A DNA stretch of 7,609 bases from an uncultured Dialister sp. (GTDB lineage: Bacteria; Bacillota; Negativicutes; Veillonellales; Dialisteraceae), in contig NZ_UQKJ01000091.1 in the NCBI RefSeq assembly GCF_900541605.1, positions 1-7,609 on the forward strand, read 5' to 3'. The position numbers and the translations under genes were made by a program. Shown piece by piece: positions 5,304 to 7,609 of this stretch. The notes under the pieces were generated by a model that was given only the letters and a program-made list of their open reading frames with translations, had not been told where the DNA came from and searched no databases. Within the stretch, counting starts at the first letter, position 1. Each line of letters opens with the position of its first letter.

Positions 5304-7332
5304 AAAAGCAAAAAATGGCATTTTACTGGCATTATTGGCCTGTGCACTGGCAGGAGGGGAAACTGCTTTTGCAGACCAGGTGTATGAATTAAACCCGGTC
5401 ACTGTAACGGCCCAGCGGTCTCAATCGTCTGATTTAAAGACACCCTCGGCAGTGGATGTATTAACCCATTCAGATATCCAGAAAACCGGTGCCACCAGTG
5501 TACAGGAAGCTTTAAAATTTACAACCGGGATCATTGCCCATGCTCAGGGCCCGAGGAATATATCCCAGGGGACCATGACGAATAAGGTGGTTATCCGAGG
5601 CGTGGAGAAGGGCACACTGGTCCTGGTAGATGGGGTTCCCATCAACCAGGCCGGCCGGTATAATCTGGAAGACATTCCTGTGGAGTCCATCGAAAAAATC
5701 GAAGTGGTTCGGGGCGGCGGCGCTGTGCTCTATGGATCTGAGGCAAACGGGGGCGTCATCAATATTATTACCAAAGGGGAGAGACCCAATCTGGTCCGTG
5801 CCGGATTTGGCAATTATGGAATCCAGAACTACGCCCTTTCTGCACAGGCAGGAAAGCTGGGATTTACAGCCACCTATGACCATACCGGGAAAATTGATCA
5901 TGTATCCAGTCCGGAAGGCGGCAGGCCCCAGGGCATGTACTTTAATATCCGCCGCGGGGAACATGCAAACTTCAATGCCCGCTATGATTTCAATGATAAA
6001 CTGTTTATCAGCCACAGCTACGGGAGAAACAGTGACCATTACCTGTACCGCTGGGATGGAAGGCCATACAGTTCTACCAATTCCAAGACCCATAAAACAA
6101 TCGTATATCCGGCGGCCAATGCAGGGGCACCTTATAAGAATGAACTCCATAGTACCGAAGAAAATCTGACTACCCTTCACTACGATGATGGAAATTTAAA
6201 AGCGGAAATTTTCTATAACCGCCGGGACCAGAAATCAAATAACAATAACGCTGGTACTTATCCATATATGGGGAAAAAGTATAATTATAATGAGAAATAT
6301 TACGATTCTTCCTCCTATCTCGATGAAACCATGGGGATCGATGTATCCAACCGCTGGCATTTTTCCAAAGGTTCCTTTATGCTGGGCTATGATTTCCAGA
6401 GGGAAATGGAAGATGCAACGGTGAGTGATAAGATGGCCATGGGCAAACTGACCAAAGGTACGTTCCATCACTATACGAGAAATATGCATTCGTTCTATGG
6501 CCAGCTGGCCTATGATTTTACAGAAGCGACCCGGGCAAACCTGAATTTCCGGGAAACCTGGACGGAAGCCGATGCGGCAGGAAACAAGTACGATAAGTTT
6601 ACGCCGGAATTCATCCTTATGCATGACCTGGATAAAAATACCATGATTTACGGTAAAGTAGGCAAGTCCTTCATGATGCCTACCTTTACCCAGCTCTATG
6701 GCAGCGGGAATATCCGGGGCGCAGCGGACCTGAAACCATCGAGCGGTACCCATTACGAATTGGGCTGGAAGAAGAATGTTGGCAAAAATGCATGGCGCGC
6801 TGCCCTGTACCATTACAAAATCGATGACAGCCAGGAAGCAAAATGGATTACGGAAAAAGACGGGACCTATTCTATCCATTATGCCAATGAAAATATCAGG
6901 AATACCGGTATTGAACTGGAATGGACAAGAAACCAGAGCGACAATCTTTCCTGGCATGCAGGGCTCACTTACAGCCATCCGGAAAAGCAGGAAAAGAAAG
7001 TCAGCACGGCAGGAAAAGAAACAAGCATCGGCTGGCACGATTACTATGGGAAAATCGGTGGGAATTTGGGCATCAATTATATTTCCGGCAAGCTGACCAC
7101 TGCATTCAATATCAGTTATCTGGGACGGCGTATCCGGGATACGGATCCCTATCCGTCCATGAAATCCCAGTGGCTGTCAGACCTCAATTTTTCCTATAAG
7201 GCCAATGAGAGCAGCCGGTTTTTCCTGAATATTGATAACCTCTTCAACCGGCGCGATATTATTTCTACTTCCAGCTCCACCTTCTATGATCTGGGCAGGA
7301 ACTTCATGTTTGGCTACGAATACAAGTTCTGA
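5296..7332 (+). CDS. TonB-dependent outer-membrane receptor
   Basis: This 678-residue protein should bind a scarce nutrient complex at the cell surface and bring it across the outer membrane using energy passed by TonB. An N-terminal signal peptide (basic MNKKAK, hydrophobic core ~9-20) ends at AFA, with likely cleavage between A26 and D27. A TonB box-like PVTVTA follows at 34-39. Residues ~45-160 are the plug, with VVIRGV (98-103), LVLVDGVPIN (108-117), IEKIEVVRGGGAVLYGSEA (132-150) and GGVINIITK (152-160), all typical of the family. The rest is a 22-strand barrel rich in aromatic residues, closing with NLFNRRD and the strand FMFGYEYKF with the C-terminal Phe needed for outer-membrane insertion. 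Length is comparable with CirA or BtuB, so it seems intact. AGGAGG at 5283-5288, 7 bases upstream, fixes the start. The substrate cannot be told from sequence; no transporter or regulator is adjacent. Confidence 0.96.
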   Translation: MNKKAKNGILLALLACALAGGETAFADQVYELNPVTVTAQRSQSSDLKTPSAVDVLTHSDIQKTGATSVQEALKFTTGIIAHAQGPRNISQGTMTNKVVIRGVEKGTLVLVDGVPINQAGRYNLEDIPVESIEKIEVVRGGGAVLYGSEANGGVINIITKGERPNLVRAGFGNYGIQNYALSAQAGKLGFTATYDHTGKIDHVSSPEGGRPQGMYFNIRRGEHANFNARYDFNDKLFISHSYGRNSDHYLYRWDGRPYSSTNSKTHKTIVYPAANAGAPYKNELHSTEENLTTLHYDDGNLKAEIFYNRRDQKSNNNNAGTYPYMGKKYNYNEKYYDSSSYLDETMGIDVSNRWHFSKGSFMLGYDFQREMEDATVSDKMAMGKLTKGTFHHYTRNMHSFYGQLAYDFTEATRANLNFRETWTEADAAGNKYDKFTPEFILMHDLDKNTMIYGKVGKSFMMPTFTQLYGSGNIRGAADLKPSSGTHYELGWKKNVGKNAWRAALYHYKIDDSQEAKWITEKDGTYSIHYANENIRNTGIELEWTRNQSDNLSWHAGLTYSHPEKQEKKVSTAGKETSIGWHDYYGKIGGNLGINYISGKLTTAFNISYLGRRIRDTDPYPSMKSQWLSDLNFSYKANESSRFFLNIDNLFNRRDIISTSSSTFYDLGRNFMFGYEYKF

Positions 7333-7339
7333 GGAAAGG

Positions 7340-7367
7340 GCGCTTTTACTTCCGTAAAGGCGCTTTT
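7340..7367 (+). terminator. Intrinsic terminator of the receptor gene
   Basis: A 10-bp stem (7340-7349 with 7354-7363, one G-U pair) closes a TTCC tetraloop and is followed by TTTT, then a T-rich stretch. Flanking bases 7333-7339 and 7364-7369 can extend the stem with one bulge. It begins 7 bases after the stop codon. Confidence 0.82.
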
Positions 7368-7375
7368 CCGTTCTA

Positions 7376-7553
7376 CAAATTGCGGTTTGTCGAGCTGTTG
7401 GTATCTGTGGCTGGCAAGCAGCCCAAACGGGGTGAATGGGGCGTAAGGGTTGTGGGTTGGCATCGCTTCGCTCGCCAACCGGGTGGTGGCTTCAACGTCG
7501 CTGCGCTCGTTGAAGCGGGGGCATAAGGTAGGCCGGCCTACGGCGTTTCCGTT
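7376..7553 (+). repeat. Structured intergenic repeat, right copy (family A)
   Basis: This is the inverted partner of the repeat at 1-143. Near-identical blocks lie at 7376-7397 and 7436-7457. It starts 9 bases after the receptor terminator. It holds a 7-bp stem (7455-7461 with 7474-7480) whose loop carries CGCTTCGCT, and a 9-bp stem (7489-7497 with 7508-7516) with loop TCGCTGCGCT. A shortened echo of the GGGGCNTAAGG block follows at 7518-7528, then a perfect 14-bp palindrome at 7528-7541 that includes GGCCGGCC. The first hairpin matches its left-hand counterpart in shape but differs by paired changes. It has no coding potential; the minus-strand frame through it is of biased composition. The right boundary is uncertain. 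Confidence 0.75.
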
Positions 7554-7560
7554 AGCTAAC
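7551..7560. repeat. Perfect 10-bp palindrome between repeat modules
   Basis: GTTAGCTAAC is its own reverse complement. It sits at the junction of the family A repeat and the hairpin element at 7562-7609, and might be a boundary or target site of one of them. A chance occurrence is possible. Confidence 0.35.
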
Positions 7561-7561
7561 C

Positions 7562-7609
7562 TCCGTCTGCTTCGCAGCCACCTCCTTCCCAAGGAAGGAG
7601 GCTGACGGA
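7562..7609. repeat. Compact three-way-junction repeat (family B)
   Basis: Outer arms TCCGT and ACGGA (7562-7566 with 7605-7609) enclose two hairpins: CTGC-TTC-GCAG (7567-7577) and a 9-bp stem (7581-7589 with 7593-7601) with a CAA loop. Together they could fold as a three-way junction. From memory, similar elements built from a CCTCC...GGAGG hairpin next to a short GAA/TTC-capped hairpin and ending in GACGGA occur between genes in many gut Firmicutes, but I cannot verify this here. The element has no T run suited to a terminator and may be cut by the window edge. Confidence 0.6.

Noticed and set aside
7314..7592. 92-codon minus-strand frame across the right-hand repeat
   Set aside because: It spans a terminator and palindromic repeat modules, with no binding site and a composition set by the repeats.
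1..7609. Composite transposon or genomic island bounded by the inverted repeats
   Set aside because: There is no transposase, integrase or tRNA, and the enclosed genes include core housekeeping genes with matching codon use; the repeats are better read as interspersed intergenic elements.
7376..7609. CRISPR array
   Set aside because: Repeats here are palindromic modules of differing length and sequence with no regular spacer pattern and no cas genes.

Overview
The window looks like chromosomal DNA from a member of the Negativicutes, the Firmicutes class that has an outer membrane. Dialister or a relative is my best guess, but it is a guess. Two things point this way. The housekeeping genes polA and coaE are of Firmicutes type: Pol I keeps the exonuclease fold but has lost the proofreading residues. 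The window also encodes a complete TonB-dependent outer-membrane receptor with a signal peptide and a C-terminal phenylalanine, which a normal single-membrane Firmicute would not have. The coding regions look moderately GC-rich with ordinary codon use, and all real genes lie on the + strand.

Layout. Bases 1-143 are one copy of a structured intergenic repeat. An extended -10 promoter (184-192) then leads into a four-gene run: polA (258-2837), a 116-base structured spacer, coaE (2954-3580), a membrane-anchored Slt-type lytic transglycosylase (3577-4173, 4-base overlap with coaE) and an unrecognised 231-residue soluble protein (4174-4869, zero spacing). A strong intrinsic terminator closes this unit at 4941-4986. 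The stretch 4987-5295 has no convincing gene. Its second half is a dense regulatory region: a sigma70-type promoter, two similar palindromes exactly 42 bp apart (one covering the -10 box), a leader hairpin and a second intrinsic terminator lying inside the leader just before the next gene. That gene is the TonB-dependent receptor (5296-7332), followed by its own terminator (7340-7367). From 7376 to the end the DNA is repeats: a second copy of the left-hand repeat in inverted orientation, then a different hairpin-rich element at 7562-7609.

How the genes fit together. The first unit combines DNA replication and repair (Pol I), the last step of coenzyme A synthesis (CoaE), cell-wall turnover (lytic transglycosylase) and an unknown protein. 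The close packing of the last three genes suggests co-transcription and translational coupling, but not a shared pathway. The receptor is a separate, apparently regulated unit for high-affinity nutrient uptake (iron complex, haem, cobalamin or similar). No transporter, TonB or regulator gene lies in the window, so the substrate cannot be assigned.

I did not find a CRISPR array, defence cassette, transposase or RNA gene. The points most worth a second look are the double-operator and attenuator-like control region of the receptor gene, and the pair of inverted repeats whose hairpin stems differ by compensatory changes.
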